A DNA stretch of 64,000 nucleotides from assembly GCF_020531915.1 (NCBI RefSeq), contig NZ_JAJAVG010000007.1, positions 285,847-349,846 on the forward strand. Direction: 5' to 3'. Shown piece after piece: positions 7,922 to 19,084 of this stretch; position 1 is the stretch's first letter; every line of letters begins with the position of its first letter. This stretch comes from Methylovorus mays. Lineage in GTDB: Bacteria > Pseudomonadota > Gammaproteobacteria > Burkholderiales > Methylophilaceae. Under the pieces are notes generated by a model. The model made no database searches, was not told the origin of the DNA, and worked only from the letters and a program-made list of their open reading frames with translations. The position numbers were made by a program, and so were the translations under genes.

Positions 7922-10276
7922 CTAATTTCTTAATTCCGCACCATGTTTGGTCTTGAGCAATGCTAGCAAATTACTCATGACGGCATCTGCCTCAGCATCC
8001 GTCAAAGTTTTTTGAGTATCTTGCATAAGCACAAGAAATGCAAGGCTTTTTTTGTTTTCCGGCACACCTTTTCCGCGGTAAATATCGAACAATGCAATCT
8101 CGGAAACCAAGGCATTTTTGGCATCATTCATGGTATCCAACAGCGCTTGAACCGGGGTTGCTTCATCCACTACCACGGCAATATCGCGTCGTACCGGCGG
8201 GAACTTCGGCACCTCTTGGTACCTTGGCACCTGAACTGTTAACAAAGGGGCAAGATCACACTCAAATACCACCGTGCTGCGTGGCAATTGATAATGTTGT
8301 TGCCACTTTGGATGCAACTTGCCCAGCCAGCCAATGATCTTGCCATCCAGCAAAACATGCGCAGATTGTCCGGGATGCAGCGCTGGATGCGTGGCTGCCT
8401 GATAAACAGCCCGTCCATGCGTCAGGGCATCCACCTGAGCTTTCACATCATAGAAATCCACATCCCGCTCGTCTGCGGCCCATTGTTCAGGCTGTGCAGC
8501 ACCGTAAGCCAGGCCGGAAACCCGCATGGTTTCAGCATAGCCAGAGTCGGCTTTATGATAGGCGGAGCCAATTTCAAACAGCTTGGCGCGTGGCTGCTTG
8601 CGGTTGAGATTGTAAACCAGCGTCTGCAACAGGCCGCCCCACAAGCCGCTACGCATCACGCTCATGTTACTGGCGATGGGGTTTTTCAGAACAATTGCGT
8701 CATCATTTCCCAGCAAGTCACGCTCCCAGCTGGCGTCTACAAAGCTGTAGCTGACGATTTCCTGGTAGCCACCAGCTACCAATGCATCTCTTACCCAGGC
8801 ACGATTCAGCTCGCTACCTGAGGCTGGCAACATGGCTAATGTCGCTTGCGGCGCAATCGCGGGAATATGCTCATAGCCATGCAGGCGAGCCACTTCCTCA
8901 ATGAGGTCCTCCTCAATTTCGATATCAAAGCGATAACTGGGAGGCGTGATCTCGTAGCAACCATCCGACTCACGCGCCTCGAAACCAAGGCGGGCAAATA
9001 TGGCCGATACTTCGCTACGCTCCAGCGGGATACCCAGCACAGAAAGCAATCGCTCATAGCGCAATGTCACCGGCTTGCGCGTGGGCAAGATAGATTTGAC
9101 TTCGACTACATCCCCAGGCTCACCACCGCAAATCTCAAGGATAAGCGCGGTTGCACGTTCCAATGCCTGGCGGGTGCTGCCAAAATCCACGCCACGTTCA
9201 AAGCGATACGACGAGTCCGTCGACAAGCCCAGGCGGCGTGCTTTGCCTGCGATCACGCCTGGGGCAAAGTATGCACTTTCCAGGAAAATGTCGCGGGTTT
9301 CCAGTGACACAGCCGAATCCAGTCCACCCATGATACCGGCCAACGCCAGCGGGCCATGGGTGTCGGCAATTACCAGCATGTCCTGCTGCAATGTGGCTTG
9401 CTGTTGATTCAATAGCGCCAATGCTTCGCCCTGTCTGGCGTAACGCACCTCGATATCACCCTGCAGCTTGGCAGCATCAAAGGCGTGTAAGGGTTGGCCT
9501 GACTCGAGCAATACATAATTGGTAATATCGACAATCGCACTGATACTGCGGATGCCGCTACGCTCCAAGCGCCGCTGCATCCAGGCAGGTGTTGCAACAG
9601 CAGCGTTCACACCGCGAATACTGCGCCCACTGTAATACGGGCACGCATCGGCTTCTCGTACGGCAATCTTGACGCCAGTGCTGGCAACCGGATTAATTTG
9701 ATCAATCGCCGGCACCTGCAATGCTGCACCTGTGATGGCGGCCACGTCACGGGCGATGCCGACGATACTCAGGCAATCGCTACGGTTAGGCGTCAACTTC
9801 AATGTAAACAGCTGATCATTGAGTTGCAGGTAATCACGGATATCCGTACCGGTTACCGCCTCTGCAGGCAGCTCCAGCAAGCCACTGCTCTCTTCGGCGA
9901 GCCCCAACTCCTTGGCGGAGCACATCATGCCAAACGACTCGACACCGCGTACTTTGGCTTGCTTGATGTTAAAGCCAGGCAAGGCTGCGCCCACCATGGC
10001 GCATGGCGCCTTCAGGCCCACGCGCGCATTGCTGGCACCGCAGACGATCTGCAGGGGCGTACCCGAACCGACATCAACTGTTAATACTTGCAGGCGATCC
10101 GCATCTGGATGCTTTTCTGCCGTCAGCACTTCTGCCACGACGACGTGACTGAAGGCTGGTGCCACAGCATCCATCGCTTCCACCTCAAGACCAGCCATGG
10201 TCAAGGCATGACCGAGCTGCTCACTGCTAATGGCAGGATTGACGTACTCGCGTAACCAAATTTCTGAGAATTGCAT
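7922..10276 (-). CDS. pheT: Phenylalanyl-tRNA synthetase, beta subunit
   Basis: 784 residues, the usual length. In order: an N-terminal tRNA-binding OB fold (residues about 40-150, VVVAEVLTAEKHPDADRL), the B3/B4 editing domain, a B5 domain (about 400-475), the inactive synthetase-like core, and a C-terminal anticodon-binding FDX-ACB domain (about 690-784, FPPVRRDIAVVVDE). It forms the alpha2-beta2 enzyme with PheS. Only 5 nt separate it from pheS. Confidence 0.97.
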   Translation of the reverse strand: MQFSEIWLREYVNPAISSEQLGHALTMAGLEVEAMDAVAPAFSHVVVAEVLTAEKHPDADRLQVLTVDVGSGTPLQIVCGASNARVGLKAPCAMVGAALPGFNIKQAKVRGVESFGMMCSAKELGLAEESSGLLELPAEAVTGTDIRDYLQLNDQLFTLKLTPNRSDCLSIVGIARDVAAITGAALQVPAIDQINPVASTGVKIAVREADACPYYSGRSIRGVNAAVATPAWMQRRLERSGIRSISAIVDITNYVLLESGQPLHAFDAAKLQGDIEVRYARQGEALALLNQQQATLQQDMLVIADTHGPLALAGIMGGLDSAVSLETRDIFLESAYFAPGVIAGKARRLGLSTDSSYRFERGVDFGSTRQALERATALILEICGGEPGDVVEVKSILPTRKPVTLRYERLLSVLGIPLERSEVSAIFARLGFEARESDGCYEITPPSYRFDIEIEEDLIEEVARLHGYEHIPAIAPQATLAMLPASGSELNRAWVRDALVAGGYQEIVSYSFVDASWERDLLGNDDAIVLKNPIASNMSVMRSGLWGGLLQTLVYNLNRKQPRAKLFEIGSAYHKADSGYAETMRVSGLAYGAAQPEQWAADERDVDFYDVKAQVDALTHGRAVYQAATHPALHPGQSAHVLLDGKIIGWLGKLHPKWQQHYQLPRSTVVFECDLAPLLTVQVPRYQEVPKFPPVRRDIAVVVDEATPVQALLDTMNDAKNALVSEIALFDIYRGKGVPENKKSLAFLVLMQDTQKTLTDAEADAVMSNLLALLKTKHGAELRN

Positions 10277-10281
10277 GATCG

Positions 10282-11322
<1,041 letters not shown>

Positions 11323-11392
11323 TCATCAGCATTCAGATGTATGAATTCCATAGGGAAATCAACAGCGAAACGGCTGAGGGAAAAACCCAATA

Positions 11393-11419
11393 AAAAAGGA
11401 GGCACAAGGCCTCCTTTTT
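11393..11419 (-). terminator. Rho-independent terminator after rplT
   Basis: GGAGGC and GCCTCC form the core of an 11-bp stem (11393-11403 with 11409-11419, 5-nt loop). On the minus strand it ends in a run of Ts. It probably attenuates transcription into pheST. Confidence 0.85.
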
Positions 11420-11431
11420 CAATTGCCGGAT

Positions 11432-11794
11432 TTAAGCGGCAGCAAGGCCCGATTTTGCCAGCTCGGCAAACTTGGCAAATGCCACTTTGTCGAACACAGC
11501 CAGATCGGCCAATACCTTGCGATCCACTTCAATCGCAGACTTCTTCAGACCGTTGATGAAACGGCTGTATGTCAAACCATATTCACGTGCACCGGCGTTG
11601 ATACGCGCGATCCACAAGGCACGGAATTGACGCTTTCTTTGACGACGGTCACGGTATGCATATTGACCAGCCTTCATTACCGCTTGCTTGGCAATGCGGT
11701 ATACATTCTTGCGACGACCACGGTAACCCTTGGCAGCGTCTAAAACCTTTTTATGACGTGCACGGGCAATGACACCACGTTTTACTCTAGGCAT
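11432..11794 (-). CDS. rplT: 50S ribosomal protein L20
   Basis: 120 residues, strongly basic at the N-terminus ([16 protein letters not shown]), with the family motif [14 protein letters not shown]20 binds 23S rRNA early in assembly and in several bacteria also represses its own operon; whether it does so here is not visible. It follows rpmI closely. Confidence 0.98.
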   Translation of the reverse strand: MPRVKRGVIARARHKKVLDAAKGYRGRRKNVYRIAKQAVMKAGQYAYRDRRQRKRQFRALWIARINAGAREYGLTYSRFINGLKKSAIEVDRKVLADLAVFDKVAFAKFAELAKSGLAAA

Positions 11795-11805
11795 GCTCTA
11801 TCTCC

Positions 11806-12003
11806 TTATTGAGTTGGCATCATGGCGCGTACGCGCTTGACGTCAGTTGCGGAAATAATAGCCGTGCCACGCAGGTTACGCTTCTGCTTGGTGGTCTTCT
11901 TGGTAAGGATGTGGCGCAGGTGCGAGTGGGTACGCTTAACCTTGCCATTACCCAAGAACTTGAAGCGCTTTTTGGCGCCACTCTTGGTTTTCATTTTTGG
12001 CAT
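11806..12003 (-). CDS. rpmI: 50S ribosomal protein L35
   Basis: 65 residues from the ATG at 12003, which has AGGAG in front; the frame is open upstream but [15 protein letters not shown] is the invariant start. The protein is small and very basic, with the L35 signature. It sits between infC and rplT as in most bacteria. Confidence 0.97.
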   Translation of the reverse strand: MPKMKTKSGAKKRFKFLGNGKVKRTHSHLRHILTKKTTKQKRNLRGTAIISATDVKRVRAMMPTQ

Positions 12004-12156
12004 TTTTTTCTCCTGAAGGAACAATAAAAAAGAGCGATCGGGCATGCCTTTAGCCGCGTCGCTACCTCTTGCTGCTTGATACTGGCAACATTTAGCGCCA
12101 GCCATCATCAAAACAGCCCGCTATTATAACGCAATAACGGGCTGAAGTTAATGCAC

Positions 12157-12681
12157 TTACTTCTGCTTCTTGTGCGGACCGAGCACCATCACCATCTGAC
12201 GGCCTTCCATCTTGGGGAACTGCTCAACCACTGCATGTTCCTGCAAGTCAGCTTCCACACGTTTCAAAAGTGCGAGCCCAAGTTCCTGGTGGGTAATTTC
12301 ACGGCCACGGAAACGCAAGGTAATCTTGGCCTTGTCGCCTTCCTGCAAAAAGCGGATCAGGCTACGCAGCTTGACCTGGTAATCGCCTTCATCCGTGCCT
12401 GGCCGGAATTTGACTTCCTTGACCTGAACCTGTTTCTGCTTGAGACGAGCTTCATGCTGACGCTTGCTTTCGGCATATTTGAATTTGCCGTAATCCATCA
12501 AGCGACAGACTGGCGGCTGCGCCTGAGGCGCAATCTCAACCAGATCAATATCAGCTTCTTCCGCTTTTGCAAAAGCCTCATTGAGACTCATGATCCCCAG
12601 CGGCTCGCCATCAACCCCCACCAACCGAATCTGTTGTGCTGTTATGTCACCGTTGATTCGTATTTCTTTTTCTTGAGCTAT
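12157..12681 (-). CDS. infC: Translation initiation factor IF-3 (ATA start codon)
   Basis: 174 residues if translation begins at the ATA at 12681 ([15 protein letters not shown]). A Shine-Dalgarno TGGAG lies 8 nt upstream and an in-frame TAA lies six codons before it. No ATG, GTG or TTG occurs in frame until TTG at 12624, which would cut into the N-terminal domain, so ATA must be the start. The N-domain ([11 protein letters not shown]), the basic linker and the C-domain ([12 protein letters not shown]) are all present. IF-3 rejects non-canonical start codons, so a rare start lets it control its own level, as known for the AUU of E. coli infC. Confidence 0.95.
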   Translation of the reverse strand: MAQEKEIRINGDITAQQIRLVGVDGEPLGIMSLNEAFAKAEEADIDLVEIAPQAQPPVCRLMDYGKFKYAESKRQHEARLKQKQVQVKEVKFRPGTDEGDYQVKLRSLIRFLQEGDKAKITLRFRGREITHQELGLALLKRVEADLQEHAVVEQFPKMEGRQMVMVLGPHKKQK

Positions 12682-12723
12682 CGCAAATTCTCCAAATTAA
12701 TCATTAAACGGCCATGCATAAAT

Positions 12724-14646
12724 TTAAACCTTGGCACCCACGTCCGCCTTGAGTCGTTCGATAAACGCGCTCACTGACATGGAACCAAGGTCTTCACCCT
12801 TGCGGGTACGCACAGCCACTTGTCCGCTTTGCATTTCGCGGTCACCTGCCACTAGCAGATAAGGCAGCTTCTGCAAGCTATGTTCGCGAATTTTATAGGT
12901 TATTTTCTCATTCCTCAAGTCCGAATCGACCCGGAAGCCGTTTTTCCTGAGTTCGGCGACCACTTCCTGCACATAAGCGGACTGGCTGTCGGTGATATTG
13001 AGGACCATGGCCTGGACAGGGGCCAGCCATGTAGGCATCGCTCCTGCATAGTTTTCAATCAGAATACCCAGGAAACGCTCCATGGAGCCGACGATGGCGC
13101 GATGCAGCATCACGGGGTGCTTGCGCGTATTGTCCTCAGCCACATACTCCGCACCAAGGCGCTCTGGCAAGTTGAAGTCCAGCTGTATAGTACCGCATTG
13201 CCAGAGTCGACCCAGGCTATCTTTCAGGGTAAATTCGATCTTGGGTCCGTAAAACGCGCCCTCGCCGGGCTGCAGATCAAAGTCCAGATTGTTTTCACGC
13301 AACGCTGCGGCCAGCGATGCTTCAGCCTTATCCCAAGTTTCGTCAGCGCCTACACGTTTTTCCGGGCGGGTGGACAGCTTGACCAGCACATCGCTGAAGC
13401 CAAAGTCCTTGTAAGCCTGATACAGCATGACAATAAAGTCCGCCACTTCCTGCTTGATCTGGTCTTCGGTACAGAAAATATGCGCATCATCCTGGGTAAA
13501 GCCCCGCACACGCATCAGGCCATGCAAAGCACCGGATGGCTCGTTACGATGACAGGAGCCAAACTCGGCCAGCCGCAGGGGCAGGTCGCGGTAGCTGTGC
13601 AGGCCACTGTTGAAAATCTGGACGTGGCCGGGGCAGTTCATCGGCTTCACCGCATAATCACGGTTTTCCGAGGCGGTAGTGAACATGTTTTCACGGTAAT
13701 TCTGCCAGTGCCCTGACTTCTCCCACAGCGAGCGATCCATGATAGTCGGCGTTCTGACTTCCTGATAACCATACTGGCGGAACAACCCACGCATGTATTG
13801 CTCCACCTCCTGCCAAAGACTCCAGCCGCGTGGATGCCAGAAAACCATGCCGGGTGCTTCGTCCTGCATGTGGAAATAGTCCAACTGCTTGCCCAATTTG
13901 CGGTGATCACGCTTTTCCGCTTCCTCCAGCATATGCAGATAGGCTTCCAGATCCTCCTTTTTTGCCCAGGCGGTACCGTAAATGCGTTGCAGCATTTCAT
14001 TGTTGGAGTCACCACGCCAGTAGGCGCCAGCCACCTTCATCAGCTTGAATGCCTTGAGCTTGCCGGTGGAGGGCACATGAGGACCGCGACAGAGATCGGT
14101 GAAATTACCCTCAGTGTAGAGCGACACCTCCTGATCTGCCGGAATGGAGGCAATGATTTCTGCCTTGTACGCCTCGCCTATGGACTGGAAATACGCCACG
14201 GCGTCATCGCGCGGCAACACCTTGCGGGTGACCTGCTCATCCTTTTTGGCGAGCTCGGCCATTTTCTTTTCAATGGCTTCCAGATCTTCCGGAGTAAATG
14301 GGCGCTTGTAGGAAAAGTCATAGTAGAAGCCGTTGTCGATAACCGGACCTATGGTCACCTGGGCTTCCGGGAACAGCTCTTTGACGGCGTAGGCCAGCAA
14401 GTGGGCAGTGGAATGGCGAATGACTTCCAGCCCGTCTGCATCCTTGTCAGTAATGATGGCGAGGTCCACATCCTCCGCAATCTCGAAAGACGTATCCACC
14501 AGGCGAGGTGCCTGCCCCGGCAATGTCACTTTGCCTGCCAGTGCGGCACGAGCAAGGCCAGCGCCTATGCTTTGCGCAACCGCAGCAACGGTGAGGGGGG
14601 CATCGAACTGTCGTTCAGAGCCGTCAGGCAAACGTATTACCGGCAT
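12724..14646 (-). CDS. thrS: Threonyl-tRNA synthetase
   Basis: 640 residues, normal length. An N-terminal TGS domain (about 1-62) is followed by the second additional/editing domain ([11 protein letters not shown], with its HxxxH zinc motif), the class II core ([10 protein letters not shown] with the zinc Cys; motif 2 near [15 protein letters not shown]), and the C-terminal anticodon-binding domain (about 540-640). It charges tRNA-Thr. It is the first gene of the translation operon and has a sigma-70-like promoter upstream. Confidence 0.98.
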   Translation of the reverse strand: MPVIRLPDGSERQFDAPLTVAAVAQSIGAGLARAALAGKVTLPGQAPRLVDTSFEIAEDVDLAIITDKDADGLEVIRHSTAHLLAYAVKELFPEAQVTIGPVIDNGFYYDFSYKRPFTPEDLEAIEKKMAELAKKDEQVTRKVLPRDDAVAYFQSIGEAYKAEIIASIPADQEVSLYTEGNFTDLCRGPHVPSTGKLKAFKLMKVAGAYWRGDSNNEMLQRIYGTAWAKKEDLEAYLHMLEEAEKRDHRKLGKQLDYFHMQDEAPGMVFWHPRGWSLWQEVEQYMRGLFRQYGYQEVRTPTIMDRSLWEKSGHWQNYRENMFTTASENRDYAVKPMNCPGHVQIFNSGLHSYRDLPLRLAEFGSCHRNEPSGALHGLMRVRGFTQDDAHIFCTEDQIKQEVADFIVMLYQAYKDFGFSDVLVKLSTRPEKRVGADETWDKAEASLAAALRENNLDFDLQPGEGAFYGPKIEFTLKDSLGRLWQCGTIQLDFNLPERLGAEYVAEDNTRKHPVMLHRAIVGSMERFLGILIENYAGAMPTWLAPVQAMVLNITDSQSAYVQEVVAELRKNGFRVDSDLRNEKITYKIREHSLQKLPYLLVAGDREMQSGQVAVRTRKGEDLGSMSVSAFIERLKADVGAKV

Positions 14647-14740
14647 AGTGATCTTTCATACTGTTAAGGGAGCTGCACATGCAAAAGTCGTTGATTTAAC
14701 GGCTTTCCAGCGTATGGGGGCGGATGTCGCCCAACGGGAA

Positions 14741-14770
14741 ATTATCGCACAAAGCACAAAAACTGGACAA
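14741..14770 (-). promoter_or_regulatory. Candidate sigma-70 promoter of the thrS operon
   Basis: On the minus strand TTGTCC (14765-14770) and GATAAT (14741-14746) are separated by 18 bp, about 95 bp upstream of thrS. The -10 is close to consensus. No other gene occupies 14647-14886. Confidence 0.5.
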
Positions 14771-14886
14771 CATCCGTAGCCAACTGAATCATGCTAGGCT
14801 ATTTATATCCCATTTGCGGCAACGCAGGTGCCAGAACCGCCCTCCGTTGCACACGCCTGTATGCCGCACATCCATGACGAGAGCCT

Positions 14887-15561
14887 ATGCAATCAGCCTC
14901 ACCTGAGAATATAGACATACAAGCCAGCCGTTTTCTGGCGGGATTAGATGCAGAATGGCAACGCCTGGTCACCTTGGTGGGGCCTTGCGCCATCCAGCGC
15001 CGCGAGCAACGCGAACCCTATGAGGCATTGGTCCGCGCCGTCGCCCACCAGCAATTGCATGGCAACGCCGCCGCCGCAATCTTGTCCAGGCTGATGGCAA
15101 GCTTTCCGCATAATGGCTTTCCCAGCCCGGAGCAGCTTGCATCAGCGGATGAAACACAGCTTAGAAGCTGCGGTCTATCCATGGCAAAAGCCACCGCCAT
15201 CCGAGGTATTGCTGCAGCCACACTGGCGGGCACCGTCCCCAGCGCCAGGCTCGCTGCAGGCATGAGCGAAGAAGAGCTGATTGCACGCCTCACCTCGCTC
15301 AAGGGCATCGGGCGCTGGACGGTAGAAATGCTGCTGATATTTAGCCTGGGACGCAATGACGTACTGCCGGTGGATGATTTTGGCGTACGCGAAGGCTGGC
15401 GCCTGCTTAAAAACCTGCCTGAACAGCCCAAACCCAAAGCGCTGGATGTGATAGGCGAACAATGGAAACCCTACCGCAGTATTGCTGCGTGGTATTTATG
15501 GCAAGCCGCCGCTCTGGGTAAAAGCGGAGCACTGGTGCGAGACAAGGAGCAAGCCGAATGA
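14887..15561 (+). CDS. DNA-3-methyladenine glycosylase II (AlkA/MAG type)
   Basis: 224 residues, the compact form without the AlkA N-terminal domain. The helix-hairpin-helix-GPD motif is clear: LKGIGRWTVEMLL, then the catalytic Asp in VLPVDDFGVREG. It excises alkylated purines in base excision repair. The motif AVAHQQLHGNAA matches the MAG1 subfamily. Its stop overlaps the next ATG (ATGA), so the two are translationally coupled. Confidence 0.94.
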   Translation: MQSASPENIDIQASRFLAGLDAEWQRLVTLVGPCAIQRREQREPYEALVRAVAHQQLHGNAAAAILSRLMASFPHNGFPSPEQLASADETQLRSCGLSMAKATAIRGIAAATLAGTVPSARLAAGMSEEELIARLTSLKGIGRWTVEMLLIFSLGRNDVLPVDDFGVREGWRLLKNLPEQPKPKALDVIGEQWKPYRSIAAWYLWQAAALGKSGALVRDKEQAE

Positions 15562-15815
15562 GTACGCAAACACAGCTAGAAGAGTTGAAGCAAGCCACAC
15601 GCCTGGCGATGGCTGGCCAATGGGATGCCGCCCACAACATTGCCCAGGCATCGGGTCATCCAGTCGCAAACTGGATTCACGCCGTGTTGCACAAGATAGA
15701 ACCCGACGAGGGGAATAGCCGCTACTGGTATGCGAGGACTACGCATCGATATGAGGAATACGAGACACCGGAAGAAGAGTGGCAGGCGATACTGGCGACA
15801 CTTTCCGAGCTCTGA
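15558..15815 (+). CDS. Small conserved protein of unknown function
   Basis: 85 residues, acidic, no signal or membrane segment. The stretch GQWDAAHNIAQASG followed by ANWIHAVLHKIE and NSRYWYAR looks like a small helical family found in proteobacteria. I do not know a function. It overlaps the glycosylase stop by 4 nt, so the two proteins are made together; a repair link is only guilt by association. Confidence 0.8.
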   Translation: MSTQTQLEELKQATRLAMAGQWDAAHNIAQASGHPVANWIHAVLHKIEPDEGNSRYWYARTTHRYEEYETPEEEWQAILATLSEL

Positions 15816-15972
15816 TCTGGCAGGTACAGCGGCCAATAGCTTCTGCCAAGCGGCTTCTGTTTCAATTGCTTTCATTTATTACATTTTTCTGTAACAAATC
15901 TCTGTCACAATGCAATCGTTGGTTTTACCCAAGCCAACGATTTCTCAACATCAAAAATCCCAAAAGGACATC

Positions 15973-16224
15973 ATGCTTATCAAGTTTTTCATTCTGTTTG
16001 CCATACCCTTTGTTTTTACCGCATTCAGCGCCGGTTTAGGCTGGTTTGCCAATGAAAGCGACGGCGCCATGTTGACCGGCACAACCGGTTTTGTGGTTTC
16101 GGCCGCGTGGGCTTTCTACAGCTGGGCGACATCGCCACTTCACCGTCGACAGCCCATCAGCCGCCAGAGCGCAAATCGCTCCCCGGCCGCCACGGTCAAA
16201 ATAGCTCGTCTTAAGGCGTGCTAA
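15973..16224 (+). CDS. Small membrane protein, unknown
   Basis: 83 residues from the ATG at 15973, preceded by AAAAGGA. Two hydrophobic helices are visible (MLIKFFILFAIPFVFTAF and TGTTGFVVSAAWAFYSWA), then a basic tail of about 30 residues. No family recognised. A strong terminator follows it directly, so it is a stand-alone transcription unit. The 157 nt upstream are AT-rich and probably hold its promoter. Confidence 0.65.
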   Translation: MLIKFFILFAIPFVFTAFSAGLGWFANESDGAMLTGTTGFVVSAAWAFYSWATSPLHRRQPISRQSANRSPAATVKIARLKAC

Positions 16225-16229
16225 CAGTT

Positions 16230-16255
16230 AAAAAGGCAGCTTGAGCTGCCTTTTT
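16230..16255. terminator. Bidirectional rho-independent terminator
   Basis: AAAAAGGCAGC (16230-16240) pairs with GCTGCCTTTTT (16245-16255) around a TTGA loop. T runs on both strands suit the convergent genes on either side. Confidence 0.88.
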
Positions 16256-16279
16256 TGTTATCCACAGCTTCCCAATGCA

Positions 16280-16540
16280 TTACACTGGGTCACCACCTGC
16301 ATCGCGCGCCGCATGCAAACTGGCATTCAACCTATCCACCACTTCGGCCCAATCGGCATCGGCCTGGATGGCTTCGCGCAAAAATGCCGCTTGCGAAAGA
16401 GTCCAGAATGGCGCTTCGCTCAATGCCAGACCGGTATGCAAATGACCATGGGTATTGATGAACTCGACAATCGACGCCTCATCCGAAGCCAGTCCAAGCT
16501 GCTCAAACAATTGAGCCATTTCATGCGCTGGGCTTTCCAT
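16280..16540 (-). CDS. DUF2789 family protein
   Basis: 86 residues matching the DUF2789 pattern as I know it: an N-terminal MESPAHEMAQLFEQLGL, the central FINTHGHLHTGLALSEAPFWT and DADWAEVVDRL near the end. Cytosolic and acidic; function unknown. It is convergent with the small membrane protein, from which the shared terminator separates it. Confidence 0.85.
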   Translation of the reverse strand: MESPAHEMAQLFEQLGLASDEASIVEFINTHGHLHTGLALSEAPFWTLSQAAFLREAIQADADWAEVVDRLNASLHAARDAGGDPV

Positions 16541-16602
16541 GCAGTACCTCCCATTATTGATCTCACTACCCGTGTGACCGCCATCATGCTATCGCGTTCG
16601 CG

Positions 16603-18960
16603 CTACATTTTCTGGCGTATAGCCAGCACGGCCTGATTGCGCAAGGTGCGCAATAAAGACAACTGTCGCTGCGAAATCTGCATGCTGTTGGCGGTAGGCA
16701 TATCGGCATAAAACAGGGCGATGGGCTTTCCCTTGATCACAATAGGCAGCAGTAGCAGGCTGCCCGTCGTCACCATGGCGCGATACCAGGCAGGAATTTT
16801 GTCCGCAATATTGGGCGCATTGATGTCCGCGATGGAGAGATCGGCGGCCTTGCTGAGCGCGATCTGAAACACATCGGGCGCCGTACTGATGGGAAAGCGA
16901 AACTTCGGCAGCATGGCTTCGGCATCTTTGCCAAAACCAAAGCGGGCCGCCATGACATTATGCTTGGCATCGCGTACGCAGATTATCGTGCGCTGGAACT
17001 CCATGCCACGATGCATGGTTTCCAGCACCATTTGCATGATGTCATTGAGCTGATGGTCTTCCACCAGGGTATTGGTCACATCCTGAATACCCGCCGACAA
17101 TATGGCATCGGCATCATGCCGCTCGGCATTGACGTCACTCTCATCGGCAATATGCCCCATATCCAGCCGCGTGATCCCTGCCATGCTATCCACTACAGGA
17201 GGCTGCTCCTTGGCAACAGGCTCTTCCTCCCCGGCCCACTGTCGCATCTTTTTCATCAGAGCACTTTGCGCGAGATTGATGCTGACGATACCGGCACGTG
17301 CCGACATTTCAGCCAGGCTGGACTCTATCGCCGCACGCAACTGCGGCTCGGTAATCGCCACCGCATCCTTGTAGCGCTTCATGATCTTGCGTATGCCCTG
17401 TGTTTGCTGCTCGGCGTTACCATGCGCGATCACCGCACAGAGCTCATTGGCGAGGTTGACCGTGACAGTCAGGGTTTCCAGCTCGCCATACGGCTTGATC
17501 ACATCGCCCACCAGCCGCTGCATGCCCGCCAGCAGACGTGGCGGGAAATTCCAGCTCTTGGCAACGCCCACGCCCAGCTCGCTATAGCCTATACCCAGCA
17601 CCTTTACCGCGGCCTTATCCTCGCTGTCGCCCTGCTCCACCAGGCGCGCCACTTCCTGACTTTCTTCAAAGAAGTAAAACGTCGCCAACAGCTTGCCAAG
17701 ATTACGAAACATGGAACAGATCATGGCCTCTTCGGCATCGCGTATATTGCGGCCGGAAGAAAATTGCGCAGCCAGTATCCCGGCAAAATACGATGACAGC
17801 ACATCGTCCTTCAACTGCGCCGCCTGTGCCTTGTTCTGAAGAAACTCGAACAGGATCAGCGTCATGGCCACATTGCGCACCGTCTCAAAACCAAGGATCA
17901 CCACAGCCTTGGAAATCGTATTGATCTTGCCGCCAAACTGCCCATAAGTGACGGTATTCACCAGTCGCAGCAACTTGTTGGTCAGGGCAAAGTCCTGCAG
18001 GATGGTCTTGGTGAGAATATTGGTGCTGGCAGACTCGTCATCTACCACGCGATTGATCTCGCTCAAGGTAGACGACAAAATCGGGAAATCACTCTTGCTC
18101 TGCATGCGCCGCAGCAAAAACTCCAGCGTGCTGTGCTTGCCGTCGTGCGCGGATTTTTCATCCTCGCGCGTCGGGTCAAGGTATTGCTGCAAAGCCTGAT
18201 TCATGGCGGCAGCATTGGCATAGCGGTCATCCGGATTTTTTGCCAGCGCTTTCAGGATAATGGCTTCCAGCTGGGCATCCACATGGATATTGCGTTCAGA
18301 AGGCGCGGTAGTGGCATCATGCAGCGTCTTCCGCAGCACTTCCTGCACATCATCGCCCTCCACCGCTGGCTGGCCCGTCACCAGCGTATACAGCAACATG
18401 CCCAGCGAATAAAGGTCGGCACGCGGCGTGATCTTTTTTCCGGTCACCATTTCGGGCGCCATGTAATGCGGCGAGCCATCAATACGGCCCTGCACTGGCT
18501 GGCTGATACTGCGCGCAATGCCAAAATCCATGATCTGCGGCTGGCCGCTGGCGGTCAGCATGACATTAGCAGGCTTGATATCCAGATGCAGCACACCTTG
18601 CTCGTGAGCATAGGCAAGCGCATCCAGCAGGCTGCTGACAATCTGCACCGCACGGGTCAATGGCAGGACAGGCTCCGCCTGCAGCAGCTGCGCCAGCGTC
18701 TGCCCTTGCACATAGGCATACACCAGATAGGGCGCGCCCTCATGCTCCCCCGCATCAAACAGGGTCACGATATTGGCGTGCTGCAGCTTGCTGACGATGC
18801 GTGCCTCCTGAAGCAGCGCGCCCATGCCCTCTTGCGTGGCATGCAGGGTTTTGATCGCCACATCACGGCCCAGATGGCTGTCACGTGCAAGGTAAACAAT
18901 ACCTTGCGCGCCTTTGCCCAGCATGCGCACGATTTCAAAACGGCCGATCTTTGCCGCCAT
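16603..18960 (-). CDS. Ser/Thr protein kinase with HDOD and GAF domains
   Basis: 785 residues from the ATG at 18960, which has GGAGAG six bases before it. The kinase (about 7-260) is complete: glycine loop GKGAQGIVYLA, Lys in VAIKTLH, HLDIKPANVM, DFGIA and APEM. An HDOD domain (about 280-475) follows, a metal-free relative of HD phosphohydrolases. After a linker, a GAF-like sensor domain spans about 620-780. No membrane segment is seen, so it is cytosolic. It lies 124 nt after the LuxR gene on the same strand. Its ligand and substrates are unknown. Confidence 0.9.
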   Translation of the reverse strand: MAAKIGRFEIVRMLGKGAQGIVYLARDSHLGRDVAIKTLHATQEGMGALLQEARIVSKLQHANIVTLFDAGEHEGAPYLVYAYVQGQTLAQLLQAEPVLPLTRAVQIVSSLLDALAYAHEQGVLHLDIKPANVMLTASGQPQIMDFGIARSISQPVQGRIDGSPHYMAPEMVTGKKITPRADLYSLGMLLYTLVTGQPAVEGDDVQEVLRKTLHDATTAPSERNIHVDAQLEAIILKALAKNPDDRYANAAAMNQALQQYLDPTREDEKSAHDGKHSTLEFLLRRMQSKSDFPILSSTLSEINRVVDDESASTNILTKTILQDFALTNKLLRLVNTVTYGQFGGKINTISKAVVILGFETVRNVAMTLILFEFLQNKAQAAQLKDDVLSSYFAGILAAQFSSGRNIRDAEEAMICSMFRNLGKLLATFYFFEESQEVARLVEQGDSEDKAAVKVLGIGYSELGVGVAKSWNFPPRLLAGMQRLVGDVIKPYGELETLTVTVNLANELCAVIAHGNAEQQTQGIRKIMKRYKDAVAITEPQLRAAIESSLAEMSARAGIVSINLAQSALMKKMRQWAGEEEPVAKEQPPVVDSMAGITRLDMGHIADESDVNAERHDADAILSAGIQDVTNTLVEDHQLNDIMQMVLETMHRGMEFQRTIICVRDAKHNVMAARFGFGKDAEAMLPKFRFPISTAPDVFQIALSKAADLSIADINAPNIADKIPAWYRAMVTTGSLLLLPIVIKGKPIALFYADMPTANSMQISQRQLSLLRTLRNQAVLAIRQKM

Positions 18961-19084
18961 ATGCTCTCCACCCATAGATGCGCCTTGCCGCTGAGGGCAT
19001 GCGCTGTGCTGTTATTGAACTGCTGGATTTATTATCCTGTGATCCAACATAGCATATCCGGCCTTAAAGCCAAACGAGGAAACG

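Noticed and set aside
15857-15908. Pho-box-like CTGTTTC, CTTTCAT, CTGTAAC and CTGTCAC repeats before the small membrane protein
   Set aside because: Repeat spacing is 12, 20 and 13 bp rather than 11, so a PhoB site is not supported.
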